Of a stretch of 8,646 bases of DNA, positions 1 to 6,432 are shown piece after piece (position 1 is the first letter of the stretch; every line of letters begins with the position of its first letter). The position numbers and the translations under genes were made by a program. Source of the stretch: an uncultured Actinomycetes bacterium. GTDB lineage: Bacteria; Actinomycetota; Thermoleophilia; Gaiellales; F1-60-MAGs149. The stretch lies in contig CAJCBN010000042.1 in the NCBI GenBank assembly GCA_903960645.1, forward strand, positions 1 through 8,646, written 5' to 3'. The notes under the pieces are model-generated. The model made no database searches and was not told the DNA's origin. It worked only from the letters and a program-made list of their open reading frames with translations.

Positions 1-52
1 CTGCAGGGAGCAGCAGGAGCGCGAGGAGCGGAATCAGGAGGCGTTTAGACAT
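1..52 (-). CDS. Start of an exported protein (signal peptide only, cut by window edge)
   Basis: An ATG at 52-50 opens a minus-strand frame that runs off the left edge. The visible residues are MSKRLLIPLLALLLLPA: a short basic start and a long Leu-rich hydrophobic core, the shape of a Sec signal peptide. No good ribosome binding site precedes the ATG, since the bases upstream are C- and T-rich. It lies 56 nt downstream of the ycnI-type gene on the same strand. In other bacteria such genes are often next to copC/copD or another exported copper protein, so a periplasmic or lipid-anchored copper protein is a reasonable guess. Nothing of the mature protein is visible, so function cannot be assigned. 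Confidence 0.5.
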   Translation of the reverse strand, partial: MSKRLLIPLLALLLLPA

Positions 53-71
53 GGTGAGAAAGGGGGGAATT

Positions 72-101
72 GGTGGGGGCCGACGCGAGTCGACCCCCAC
101 C
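72..101 (-). other. Strong intergenic hairpin with GNRA-type loop
   Basis: GGTGGGGG (72-79) pairs with CCCCCACC (94-101), and CGAC (81-84) with GTCG (89-92), with one internal mismatch (80/93). On the plus strand the loop is GCGA, a GNRA tetraloop; on the transcribed minus strand it is TCGC. It lies between the ycnI-type stop and the next start codon. No T tract follows on the minus strand, so it is not a standard intrinsic terminator. An attenuator, partial terminator or mRNA-stabilising hairpin is possible. Confidence 0.6.
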
Positions 102-108
102 CTCTGCC

Positions 109-630
109 TTAGTGCGACGAGCTGGTCGCCGCCGCGACGGTGATCGAGGACGACGGATGATCTGCATCCGCAGCCTTCTCGATCCAGGCCGTCTTGTAGG
201 CCCCGCAGTACTGGATGGCGGGGACTCGGTACTTGCCCGGCGTCGACGGGTACTTCGTGCTGATGCCGAAGTCCTGGAACTCATCGTCCCGCAGTGCATC
301 GCCGGTGGCGACCCACTGGACACGGTAGCCACCGCTGTTCTTGATCTCCTTGACCGACGAGGTCCAGCCCGCGATCTGCTGCGGCTTGGCCGACTGGAAC
401 GCACCCTGCACCAGGACGACGACACGGTTGACGGCGACCGGATTGCCCTTGGCGTCCTCGCAGCCGTGGCCAATGCGCATCCAGAACGCTCCGTAACCGT
501 CGGTCTTCGCCGAGCCGCCGTACATCTGCACCGTCGCATGGCCGAAGGCCGGTGCGGCGACGCCGAGCAGGAGCGCACCGGTCAGGCACGCCAGGATCAG
601 CGCGCGAACGCGCGTAGAAGTGATCTTCAT
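109..630 (-). CDS. ycnI: YcnI/DUF1775-family secreted copper-binding protein
   Basis: The product is 173 aa. Residues 1-30 form a signal peptide (basic MKITSTRVR, a hydrophobic core, then APAFG). Cleavage there would leave His31 as the first mature residue (HATVQMYGG). In YcnI proteins the N-terminal His and its free amine bind Cu(II) in a mono-histidine brace. Other family-like stretches are RIGHGC at 52-57, KPQQIAGW at 82-89, DDEFQDFGIS at 115-124 and YCGAYKTAWIE at 141-151. Trp149 matches the conserved late Trp of the family, and HPSSSITV near the end resembles the usual HPAPxVTV. Unlike some members it has no C-terminal membrane anchor, so it is probably released or periplasm-like. The ATG at 630 was chosen because GGAGA lies 7-8 nt upstream and the signal peptide starts there; the frame stays open further upstream but is not protein-like. 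It follows a membrane-protein gene by 47 nt, probably in one operon. Copper handling is inferred from the family. Confidence 0.85.
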   Translation of the reverse strand: MKITSTRVRALILACLTGALLLGVAAPAFGHATVQMYGGSAKTDGYGAFWMRIGHGCEDAKGNPVAVNRVVVLVQGAFQSAKPQQIAGWTSSVKEIKNSGGYRVQWVATGDALRDDEFQDFGISTKYPSTPGKYRVPAIQYCGAYKTAWIEKAADADHPSSSITVAAATSSSH

Positions 631-653
631 GTGAATCTCCGTAATCGATGAAT

Positions 654-673
654 GCTGCGTCGATCGACGCAGC
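654..673. repeat. Perfect 20-bp palindrome in the gap upstream of the ycnI-type gene
   Basis: GCTGCGTCGATCGACGCAGC reads the same on both strands. It occupies most of the 47-nt gap between the membrane-protein stop (678-680) and the ycnI-type ribosome binding site. As RNA it could form an 8-bp stem with a GATC loop. No T tract follows on the minus strand, so a simple terminator is unlikely. A dimeric repressor operator or an mRNA processing hairpin would both fit; no known regulator site is recognised. Confidence 0.6.
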
Positions 674-677
674 GACG

Positions 678-1298
678 TCAAGCGATCGAGAGCGACGGTG
701 GCCCGCGCGGCGCGAGGCTTCGCGACAGCCCCGTGGCGGCCGCCGCACGAACGCACACTGCACGACGGCTGCGGACTCGATTTCGCCCGACCGGCTGCTG
801 CTGCTTCTGCAGTGCCGCGACGACGGCCACGACGGTACGCAGCAACGCGCGGGCGGCAACGAAGGCGAGCGCCGCGAAGGGGAGTTGGAGAGCGAGACCC
901 ACGATGAACGTGGCCTCGAGAGCTGCGGCCCATGGCACGTCCCCGCTGTGGACAAAGCGCTCGGCATGCTCTTGCAGCGTGAACCCGGCGAGCGGCACCA
1001 GGGCGATCAGCCAGGCGGGAATCGACTTGCCGCGTACGCCGCGGACCTGGTCGAGCGCGGCCAACCCAAGGCCGAGGATGACGCAGCTGAGCCCGAGCAG
1101 CGCCGCAGCAGGCAGCTGGCTGAAGTAGCCGTGGCCCGTCTCTGCCAGCAGGGCATCGACATGCTCCCCGGCAACGACGACATACGCGAGCTCGTGCGCC
1201 AGCAGCGAGCCGAGCACGACGAGCGGCAGCGAGACCAGCCAGGCCGAGCGGCGGCGCACTGCGCTTAGTCCCGCCTCATGCCGTTTCGACGCGCTCAC
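678..1298 (-). CDS. Polytopic membrane protein of unknown function
   Basis: I do not recognise the family. The 206-aa frame has hydrophobic segments at about 21-43, 60-82, 93-108 and 124-160, the last long enough for two helices, suggesting four or five membrane spans. A basic tail follows (171-206, ending APRGPPSLSIA). His and Glu residues lie next to the segments: H35/E36, E45/H46, H56, E110/H111, E113 and H117, which could be metal ligands. It lies just upstream of the ycnI-type gene in the same direction, so a role in copper or envelope metal handling is a context-based guess. The GTG at 1298 is the longest start and lacks a ribosome binding site. A GTG at 1259 has GGGA about 9 nt upstream, starts with VRRRSAW directly before the first span, and fits the possible promoter better; it may be the true start. 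Confidence 0.7.
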   Translation of the reverse strand: MSASKRHEAGLSAVRRRSAWLVSLPLVVLGSLLAHELAYVVVAGEHVDALLAETGHGYFSQLPAAALLGLSCVILGLGLAALDQVRGVRGKSIPAWLIALVPLAGFTLQEHAERFVHSGDVPWAAALEATFIVGLALQLPFAALAFVAARALLRTVVAVVAALQKQQQPVGRNRVRSRRAVCVRAAAATGLSRSLAPRGPPSLSIA

Positions 1299-1302
1299 GG
1301 GA

Positions 1303-1332
1303 AAAGTAGAGCACAGTTTTCGGATTCGCCAA
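1303..1332 (-). promoter_or_regulatory. Possible promoter of the membrane protein/ycnI group
   Basis: On the minus strand TTGGCG (1332-1327) and TACTTT (1308-1303) are 18 nt apart, resembling -35 and -10 elements. They lie directly after the parB terminator hairpin, where a new transcript would need to start. The -10 ends only 4 nt before the GTG at 1298, which fits better if translation starts at 1259. Inference from weak matches only. Confidence 0.3.
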
Positions 1333-1335
1333 AAC

Positions 1336-1353
1336 TTGTGGCTATTGCCACAA
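1336..1353 (-). terminator. Probable intrinsic terminator after parB
   Basis: TTGTGGC (1336-1342) and GCCACAA (1347-1353) form a perfect 7-bp stem with a 4-nt loop. On the minus strand the stem is followed by GTTTTGG, a short T run. It begins 1 nt after the parB TAG stop, where the rpmH-parB transcript should end. The T run is short and the stem modest, so termination may be partial. Confidence 0.6.
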
Positions 1354-1354
1354 C

Positions 1355-2234
1355 CTAGGCAGCGCGCTTATGCAACGCCACGCCGTCCATCTGCTCAAGT
1401 CGGGCAACGAGATCCTCGAGCTGCTCACGCGAGCGGATACGGATCTCGAGCCGAGCGCCGTCGGGGGCCGATGACACGCGGCCGACCATGCCGAGCGCCC
1501 GGAAGCAGGCGTCGGTCGCGGCGGCCGCAAGGTCGTGGTCGAACCAGGCGGCACCGTTCTTCGAGGCCCTCGGTGCGCGCTTCTGCTTAGGGCCCGAGCG
1601 GGCGAGCGCCTCCACCTCGCGCACGGACAGCCCGTCGGCAATGGCGCGCTTGGCCAGCGCGCGGCGGGCATCGTGATCTTCCAGCTGGAGGATCGCGCGG
1701 CCGTGGCCCTCACTGAGCTCGCCGCCGGCGATTGCGTCGAGGACCTCATCGGGCAGGTCGAGGAGGCGCAGCGCGTTGGCGATCGACGGACGGCTCTTCC
1801 CCACCTTCTCGGCGACCTCGGTCGGCGTCAGGTCGAGCTCGTCGATCAGTGCCGCGTAGCCGCGCGCCGTCTCGATCGCGTTGAGGTCTTCGCGCACAAC
1901 GTTCTCCACCAGGGCCAGCGTGAGCGTCTGACGCTCGTCGGCGCGCCGCACGATCGCGGGTACGGTCTTGAGCCCGGCCTGCTTGGCCGCGCGCCAGCGC
2001 CGCTCGCCGGCGATGATCTCGTAGCGGCCGTCGGGCGCCGAGCGCACGATGATCGGCTGCATGATCCCGTCCTGCGCGATCGAGCGCGCGAGGTCGTCGA
2101 GCGCGTCCTGGTCAAAGGCCCGCCGCGGCTGGCGCGGGTTGGGCTGCACCTGATCGATCGGCAGGGTGACGAGCGTCGGCTCGCCGCCGGCGGGATCCAG
2201 CAGGGCGTTGAGCCCGCGTCCGAGTCCAGTGGGT

Positions 2235-2242
<8 letters not shown>
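1355..2242 (-). CDS. parB: Chromosome partition protein ParB (CTP-dependent clamp)
   Basis: The product is 295 aa. ParB loads at parS, closes into a CTP-dependent sliding clamp, spreads, and stimulates ParA to move the origin region. The N-terminus RPTGLGRGLNALL (3-15) is the short ParA-activating segment. The N-terminal CTP-binding domain carries GERRWRA (79-85) and ENVVREDLN (113-121). A helix-turn-helix parS-reading domain follows at about 138-190 (TPTEVAEKVGKSRPSIANAL, then GHGRAILQ), then a charged linker (218-230) and a C-terminal dimerisation domain (about 235-290). The GTG at 2242 was chosen because GGAGG lies 9 nt upstream and the protein then starts at the conserved LGRGL region. 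It overlaps the parA stop by 8 nt, indicating translational coupling. The three parS sites at 3670-3757 are its expected targets. It is compact compared with many actinobacterial ParB proteins but complete. Confidence 0.96.
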
Positions 2243-2990
<748 letters not shown>

Positions 2991-3000
2991 GCCCGTAACG

Positions 3001-3642
3001 CTAGTCCCCGCCTCGGACGAGCGGCTCCTTCGCCGCCTGCCCGACGCGGCGCGGATAGCCGGCGGGCGTCGCCGTCTGCTTCCGCACCAGCACCCGCTGC
3101 CGGGCGTCGAAGCCGGGCACGGGCTCGATCAGTTCGACCTCTGCGCCCAGCTCGGCCGCCACCCGTTCGAGCGTCCGTCGGTCCACCTCGCCCGCGTGCA
3201 GCAGGCAGACGCCACCGGGGCGTACCAGCGGCAGACACAGCTCGAGGGCCACCGGCGGCGGCGCCAGCGCCCGGGCCACGGCGATGCCGTAGTGGTCGCG
3301 TCCCGCCCCGGCCGCGTGCTCCTCCGCCCGCAGGTTCAGCACCGTCACCCGCTCGGCCAGGCCCGCAACTGCAACCGCCTCCTCGAGATGCCCACAGCGC
3401 TTGGCGCGGCTATCCAGCAGCGTTCCGGTCCAATCGGGCCGGGCCAGCAGCAGTGGGATGCCCGGGAAGCCGGCACCCGAGCCCACGTCGATCAGCGGAC
3501 CCGCCTCGGCGACGAGCAGGGGCAGGCTGCCGAGCGCGTCGTCGGCGTGGGCCTGCAGGTCCGCGGGCTTAGTCGAGGCGACCAGCCGCTGCGGCGCGGC
3601 GGCGATCAACGCGAGAAAGCGCGCGAGTGGTTCCTGGCTCAC
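3001..3642 (-). CDS. rsmG: 16S rRNA (guanine-N7) methyltransferase RsmG
   Basis: RsmG (GidB) methylates N7 of G527 (E. coli numbering) in 16S rRNA using S-adenosylmethionine; loss gives low-level streptomycin resistance in other bacteria. From the GTG at 3642 the product is 213 aa, the usual size. The SAM-binding motif IDVGSGAGFPGIPL is at 51-64, LLDSRAKRCGHLEE at 75-88 is the family's motif after beta strand 2, and VARALAPP lies at 122-129. The C-terminus YPRRVGQAAKEPL is typical. The region before motif I is short, but QRLVASTKPADLQAH aligns with the family's NLTxxxDPxExxxxH stretch. Start choice is uncertain: the frame is open to GTGs at 3690 and 3723, but these would add a leader encoded by two parS sites (VSRET twice) and no clear ribosome binding site decides. 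The gene lies between the parS cluster and parA. Confidence 0.93.
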   Translation of the reverse strand: MSQEPLARFLALIAAAPQRLVASTKPADLQAHADDALGSLPLLVAEAGPLIDVGSGAGFPGIPLLLARPDWTGTLLDSRAKRCGHLEEAVAVAGLAERVTVLNLRAEEHAAGAGRDHYGIAVARALAPPPVALELCLPLVRPGGVCLLHAGEVDRRTLERVAAELGAEVELIEPVPGFDARQRVLVRKQTATPAGYPRRVGQAAKEPLVRGGD

Positions 3643-3669
3643 CGGGACACCGACCGGCGGTCGCGAGCG

Positions 3670-3685
3670 CGTTTCACGTGAAACG
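3670..3685. promoter_or_regulatory. parS site 1 (ParB binding)
   Basis: GTTTCACGTGAAAC is at 3671-3684, the invariant 14-bp core of bacterial parS; the outer bases are C and G instead of T and A. With GCGC on each side the palindrome extends to a perfect 22 bp (3667-3688). It lies in the jag-rsmG gap, or in the first codons of rsmG if an upstream start is used. Confidence 0.95.
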
Positions 3686-3702
3686 CGCACCCGCGGTCGG
3701 CC

Positions 3703-3718
3703 TGTTTCACGTGAAACG
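3703..3718. promoter_or_regulatory. parS site 2 (ParB binding)
   Basis: TGTTTCACGTGAAACG matches the 16-bp consensus at 15 positions. Its centre is 33 bp from site 1. The core plus the 10 bp to its right (3704-3727) is identical to 3671-3694 around site 1, suggesting a local duplication. Confidence 0.96.
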
Positions 3719-3741
3719 CGCACCCGCCATCAACCCCCGCC

Positions 3742-3757
3742 TGTTTCACGTGAAACA
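3742..3757. promoter_or_regulatory. parS site 3 (ParB binding, perfect consensus)
   Basis: TGTTTCACGTGAAACA matches the bacterial parS consensus at all 16 positions. Its centre is 39 bp from site 2 and it ends 1 nt before the jag TAG stop. The three sites occupy 88 bp, about 3 kb from the likely origin and 0.7 kb upstream of parA, as expected for an origin-proximal centromere. Confidence 0.98.
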
Positions 3758-3758
3758 C

Positions 3759-4535
3759 CTAGGCGTCGGTGCGCGGCCGGATGACCACGCAGCGGTTGGG
3801 CTCGCGCCCACCGGATTCGGTCTCGACCTGAGGATGATCCTGCAGCACGAGGTGCACGACCTTGCGCTCGGCGCTGGACATCGGCTCGAGAGAGACCGGC
3901 TGGCCGGTGGCCAGCATCTCCTGCACCGCGCGCTCCGCCGTATCGCGCAGCACCGCCTCGCGGCGGCGGCGGTAGTCCTGGGCGTCAACGACGATCGGGG
4001 CAGCGTTCTCCTCGCCCCGCAGCACCGTCGCGTTGACGAGGTACTGGACGGCGTCGATCGTGTGCCCGTGCTTGCCGATCAGCAGGCCGAGGTCATCGCC
4101 CTCGACGGTCGCCACCAGCCCGTGCTCGCCCTGGCCGACGTGCACGGTGGTCTCGAGCCCGATGCCGCCGCAGATGGCGTTGAGCAACTCGGCCACGCGG
4201 TCGGCGGTGGGGCCTTCGGCCGTGGGCAGGAGCGATGCCGCCGGACGCTGCTTCGGGTGCGAACGAGGACGGCGCTCTTCGCGGGGCGGCGCCGGACGGG
4301 CGGCACGGGCGGCCTCGTCGGCCGCGGGGGAAGGCAGGGTCAGCAGCCGCGCGAGCACCCGGGCGGGTTCGCGCCCGACGCCCATCAGGCCACGCTCGCC
4401 CTCCGACAGCGTCTGGAAGTCGATGGCCTCTTTGTCGAGCCCGGGATAGCGGCGCTCGAGCTCGCGGGTGGCCGCCCAGCGCGCCTCGCCGACGGTCTCG
4501 CCGGTTCCCTCGACAGCTGTCTCGTCGGTCGCCAT
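3759..4535 (-). CDS. jag: RNA-binding protein Jag/KhpB
   Basis: The product is 258 aa. KhpB/Jag is a cytoplasmic RNA-binding protein that acts with KhpA in several Gram-positive bacteria and affects cell division and envelope growth. Three parts are visible: a Jag_N domain at about 12-65 (EARWAATRELERRYPG through LMGVGREPARV), a Pro/Arg/Ala-rich linker at about 69-107, and KH plus R3H domains. The KH GxxG loop is GKHG at 154-157, and the R3H signature is RKVVH at 224-228. The ATG at 4535 shares one base with the yidC TGA (TGATG), with AAGGA 6 nt upstream inside the yidC end, so the genes are translationally coupled. It ends in GCC-TAG directly beside parS site 3. No residue expected to be essential is missing. 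Confidence 0.95.
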   Translation of the reverse strand: MATDETAVEGTGETVGEARWAATRELERRYPGLDKEAIDFQTLSEGERGLMGVGREPARVLARLLTLPSPAADEAARAARPAPPREERRPRSHPKQRPAASLLPTAEGPTADRVAELLNAICGGIGLETTVHVGQGEHGLVATVEGDDLGLLIGKHGHTIDAVQYLVNATVLRGEENAAPIVVDAQDYRRRREAVLRDTAERAVQEMLATGQPVSLEPMSSAERKVVHLVLQDHPQVETESGGREPNRCVVIRPRTDA

Positions 4536-5488
4536 CAGGCGTCCTTCGGCTTCTCCCGCGCCGGCTTTGCCGGGCGTTTTTGGCGCTGCGCCTTGTTCTT
4601 GGGCGCAGCTGCGGCCGGCGGAGCCTCGGCGGGCGCGGACTCCGCGTCAGCGGCGGGCTCCGTCGCGGCAGGCTTGGCCGACTTGGACTTCTTGGCCTTC
4701 GGCATCTGCGTGCTGGGGGCACCACCACGGCCGAGCAGGCCCGACAGGCCGCCACCACCAGCGGCGGCCGGCTGCACCTTGGCGGACGGCGGCAGCGGCG
4801 GCGGGAACCACTGGCGAATCACGAAGGCCTGGCCGACGGTCCAGAGGTTGGTGGTGATCCAGTAGATCAGCAGACCGACGGGGAAGCTCGACGCGCCGAT
4901 CGGCGGGCTCACGATGAAGTACGCGAACACGATCGGCAGGAACAGGAAGATGTACTTCTGCTTGGGGTCGACCGACGTCGGCATCAGCAGCGTGGCGCCC
5001 ATCTGTGACAGCACGTAGATCGCCATCAGCGGCCACAGCGTGGTGGCCGGCAGGTCGTTCAGCGAGACCGCGATATCGGGGATCCAGCCCCACAGCATCG
5101 AGAGATCCTCGCCGGCCTGCACCTCCTCGGCGATATCCACGAGGATGACGTAGAGCGCGAAGAAGATCGGCAGCTGGATGATCAGCGGCAGGCACGACCC
5201 AAACGGGTTGACCTTGTTCTCCTTGTAGTACGCCATCATCTCTTCGTTGAGCTTCTGGCGGTCGTTCTTGTACTTGGCCTGCAACTTCTTGATCTCAGGC
5301 TGCAGCGCCTGCATGGAGCGGAAGGACTGCTGCTGCTTGACGGTCAGCGGGATCATCGCGATGCGGACGATGACGGTCAGCGCGACGATCGACCAACCCC
5401 AGCTGAGGCCGAGCTGGAAGTGCAGCGTCTCGAGCAGCCACGTGAGCGGCCGGACGATCGGCGTGAGGAGTGCGTAGAGGGAGTCCAT
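4535..5488 (-). CDS. yidC: Membrane protein insertase YidC (Oxa1 family)
   Basis: The product is 317 aa and of the Gram-positive type, without the large periplasmic domain of E. coli YidC. It inserts membrane proteins alone or with SecYEG. An N-terminal hydrophobic segment (1-20) is followed by spans at about 31-50, 98-118, 149-168, 178-194 and 204-224. Arg42 in VIVRIAMIPL is the conserved positive residue of the hydrophilic groove. Residues 52-93 form the cytoplasmic hairpin loop (QQSFRSMQALQPEIKKLQ and on). NPFGSCLPLIIQLPIFFALY (94-113) is a strong family signature. The 90-residue tail after 228 is rich in Pro, Ala and Lys; such basic tails bind ribosomes in other bacteria. The ATG lies 2 nt after the yidD stop, and the 3' end overlaps jag by one base. 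Complete. Confidence 0.97.
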   Translation of the reverse strand: MDSLYALLTPIVRPLTWLLETLHFQLGLSWGWSIVALTVIVRIAMIPLTVKQQQSFRSMQALQPEIKKLQAKYKNDRQKLNEEMMAYYKENKVNPFGSCLPLIIQLPIFFALYVILVDIAEEVQAGEDLSMLWGWIPDIAVSLNDLPATTLWPLMAIYVLSQMGATLLMPTSVDPKQKYIFLFLPIVFAYFIVSPPIGASSFPVGLLIYWITTNLWTVGQAFVIRQWFPPPLPPSAKVQPAAAGGGGLSGLLGRGGAPSTQMPKAKKSKSAKPAATEPAADAESAPAEAPPAAAAPKNKAQRQKRPAKPAREKPKDA

Positions 5489-5490
5489 CG

Positions 5491-5724
5491 TCAGTCGTGA
5501 CTCCGGCGCACCGGGTCGTGTCCTCCATCATTCCATGGGTTGCACCGGAGGAGGCGCCATACGGCGAGAACGGGGCCGACCAGCGGGCCCCGGTACCGCA
5601 CCGCGTCGATCGCGTAGCGGGAGCACGTCGGCTCGAAACGGCAGTTGCGGGTGGCCGGTGCACCGCCGGGCCAAAGGGGCCGCAACACGTGCGCATAAAG
5701 GCCGTGGGCGAGGTCGCCGATCAT
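5491..5724 (-). CDS. yidD: Membrane protein insertion efficiency factor YidD
   Basis: The product is 77 aa. YidD is a small membrane-associated protein that helps YidC insert proteins. The family core is clear: NCRFEPTCSRYAIDAVRYRG (27-46) followed by VWRLLRCNPWNDGGHDPV (55-72), with conserved Cys28, Cys34 and Cys61. The region at 47-60 is an amphipathic or membrane-binding helix. The ATG at 5724 overlaps the rnpA TGA in the pattern ATGA, with a GGAAAGAG-type ribosome binding site inside the rnpA end. It ends 2 nt before yidC. The order rnpA-yidD-yidC is the usual one in bacteria. Confidence 0.95.
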   Translation of the reverse strand: MIGDLAHGLYAHVLRPLWPGGAPATRNCRFEPTCSRYAIDAVRYRGPLVGPVLAVWRLLRCNPWNDGGHDPVRRSHD

Positions 5725-6074
5725 GCAGCAGCGCTCTTTCCGACGAGCTCTGCCACCTCGGTCGTCAGCCAGCCGAACCCCTGCGACTCAACCGCCTCAT
5801 CGAGACCGGGCCGCGCGACGAGCACCACATCGAGCCGACTGGGCTGCGGGTCGAGCTCGGCGAAGGCCTCGCGCAACTGTCGCTTGAGGCGGTTGCGGAC
5901 AACCGCGTTGCCGACCTTCCGCGAGACGGCCACGCCCAGGCGTGTCTCGTCGAGCTCGGTCGGAAAGGCGTAGGCAACGAGGTGCCGGCTCGCCGCAGAT
6001 CGCCCGCGACGGTAGACCGCATCGAACTCCGCGGACCGGGTGAGGCGTCCGCGTCCCTGCGCCCCGGCCGCCAT
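5721..6074 (-). CDS. rnpA: Ribonuclease P protein component
   Basis: The product is 117 aa. It joins the catalytic RNase P RNA (not encoded here) to trim the 5' leader of tRNA precursors. The start GRGRLTRSAEFDAVYRRGR (7-25) is the typical N-terminus, with Phe17 and the basic stretch that contacts RNA. The RNR signature is VGNAVVRNRLKRQLREAF (54-71). LDVVLVARPG (81-90) is the conserved central strand. The protein is basic and full length. The ATG at 6074 lies 6 nt after the rpmH stop, with a weak ribosome binding site (TAGGC, overlapping that stop), suggesting translational coupling to rpmH. The 3' end overlaps yidD by 4 nt. Confidence 0.96.
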   Translation of the reverse strand: MAAGAQGRGRLTRSAEFDAVYRRGRSAASRHLVAYAFPTELDETRLGVAVSRKVGNAVVRNRLKRQLREAFAELDPQPSRLDVVLVARPGLDEAVESQGFGWLTTEVAELVGKSAAA

Positions 6075-6080
6075 GCGCGC

Positions 6081-6215
6081 CTAGGCCGAGAGGCGCTTGC
6101 GCCCGCGAGCGCGGCGACGGCGAACGACTGCCTGGCCCGCGCGATCGGACATGCGCTTGCGGAAGCCGTGGGTCTTGGCTCGCTTGCGGACGTTGGGCTG
6201 GTAGGTGCGCTTCAT
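6081..6215 (-). CDS. rpmH: 50S ribosomal protein L34
   Basis: The product is 44 aa, the exact family length. MKRTYQPNVRKRAKTHGFRK at 1-20 and the ending RRARGRKRLSA are nearly invariant in L34, a very basic protein of the large ribosomal subunit. It is the first gene of the leftward rpmH-to-parB run. The ATG at 6215 is the only sensible start, and a GGA-type ribosome binding site lies 7-12 nt upstream. A good promoter (6243-6272) lies just upstream, giving a leader of about 20 nt. Confidence 0.98.
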   Translation of the reverse strand: MKRTYQPNVRKRAKTHGFRKRMSDRAGQAVVRRRRARGRKRLSA

Positions 6216-6242
6216 GGTTGTTCCGGTCTCCGGGGAAGCCGC

Positions 6243-6272
6243 ATCATACCGGGCACGCGTGGATCGCGGCAA
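6243..6272 (-). promoter_or_regulatory. rpmH operon promoter
   Basis: On the minus strand TTGCCG (6272-6267) and TATGAT (6248-6243) are separated by 18 nt, close to housekeeping-sigma consensus elements. Transcription would begin near 6236, about 20 nt before the rpmH ATG. The -10 differs from TATAAT at one position. This is the best promoter visible in the window. Confidence 0.65.
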
Positions 6273-6301
6273 ACGGGAACCGTCGGGCCCGCGTGTGAAA
6301 C

Positions 6302-6346
6302 TTGTCCCCTGCTGGGGATGACTCTGGGGATAACCTTGGGGGCAGC
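6302..6346. promoter_or_regulatory. DnaA-box-like cluster upstream of dnaA
   Basis: Contains TTGTCCCCT (6302-6310, plus) and three consecutive 12-nt units at 6311-6322, 6323-6334 and 6335-6346. On the minus strand these hold TCATCCCCA (6321-6313), TTATCCCCA (6333-6325) and the weaker CTGCCCCCA (6345-6337). They resemble the DnaA box TTATCCACA except for C at position 7. The cluster lies 87-131 nt before the dnaA ATG, where DnaA binds to control its own gene and often forms one half of a two-part origin. Assignment is by pattern only. Confidence 0.5.
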
Positions 6347-6389
6347 GCGTTTTTCCCGCAAACAGCGGAAATCCAAGTGGGGTGTCTGC

Positions 6390-6419
6390 TTCACCGGAGC
6401 ACCGGTCGCCTGCTACCGT
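6390..6419 (+). promoter_or_regulatory. Possible dnaA promoter
   Basis: TTCACC (6390-6395) and TACCGT (6414-6419) are 18 nt apart, and TG at 6411-6412 gives an extended -10. Transcription would start near 6426, only about 7 nt before the ATG at 6433. That would explain the absent ribosome binding site (near-leaderless mRNA) and would argue against the upstream GTG at 6382. Weak matches. Confidence 0.3.
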
Positions 6420-6432
6420 CGCGCCTTCGAGC

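Noticed and set aside
1..6. CTGCAG (PstI site) exactly at the window start
   Set aside because: Could be a cloning junction or chance; nothing else supports an artificial join.
1318..1335. Imperfect TTTT...AAAA inverted repeat next to the parB terminator
   Set aside because: Central bases do not pair well; the 1336-1353 stem explains the site better.
3627..4865. Long plus-strand open frame opposite rsmG, jag and yidC
   Set aside because: Crosses three real genes on the other strand and the parS sites; low-complexity His/Gly/Arg-rich product.
6306..6317. TCCCC-GGGGA hairpin upstream of dnaA as a terminator
   Set aside because: The stem is short and no T run follows on either strand; inverted DnaA-box-like sites explain it better.
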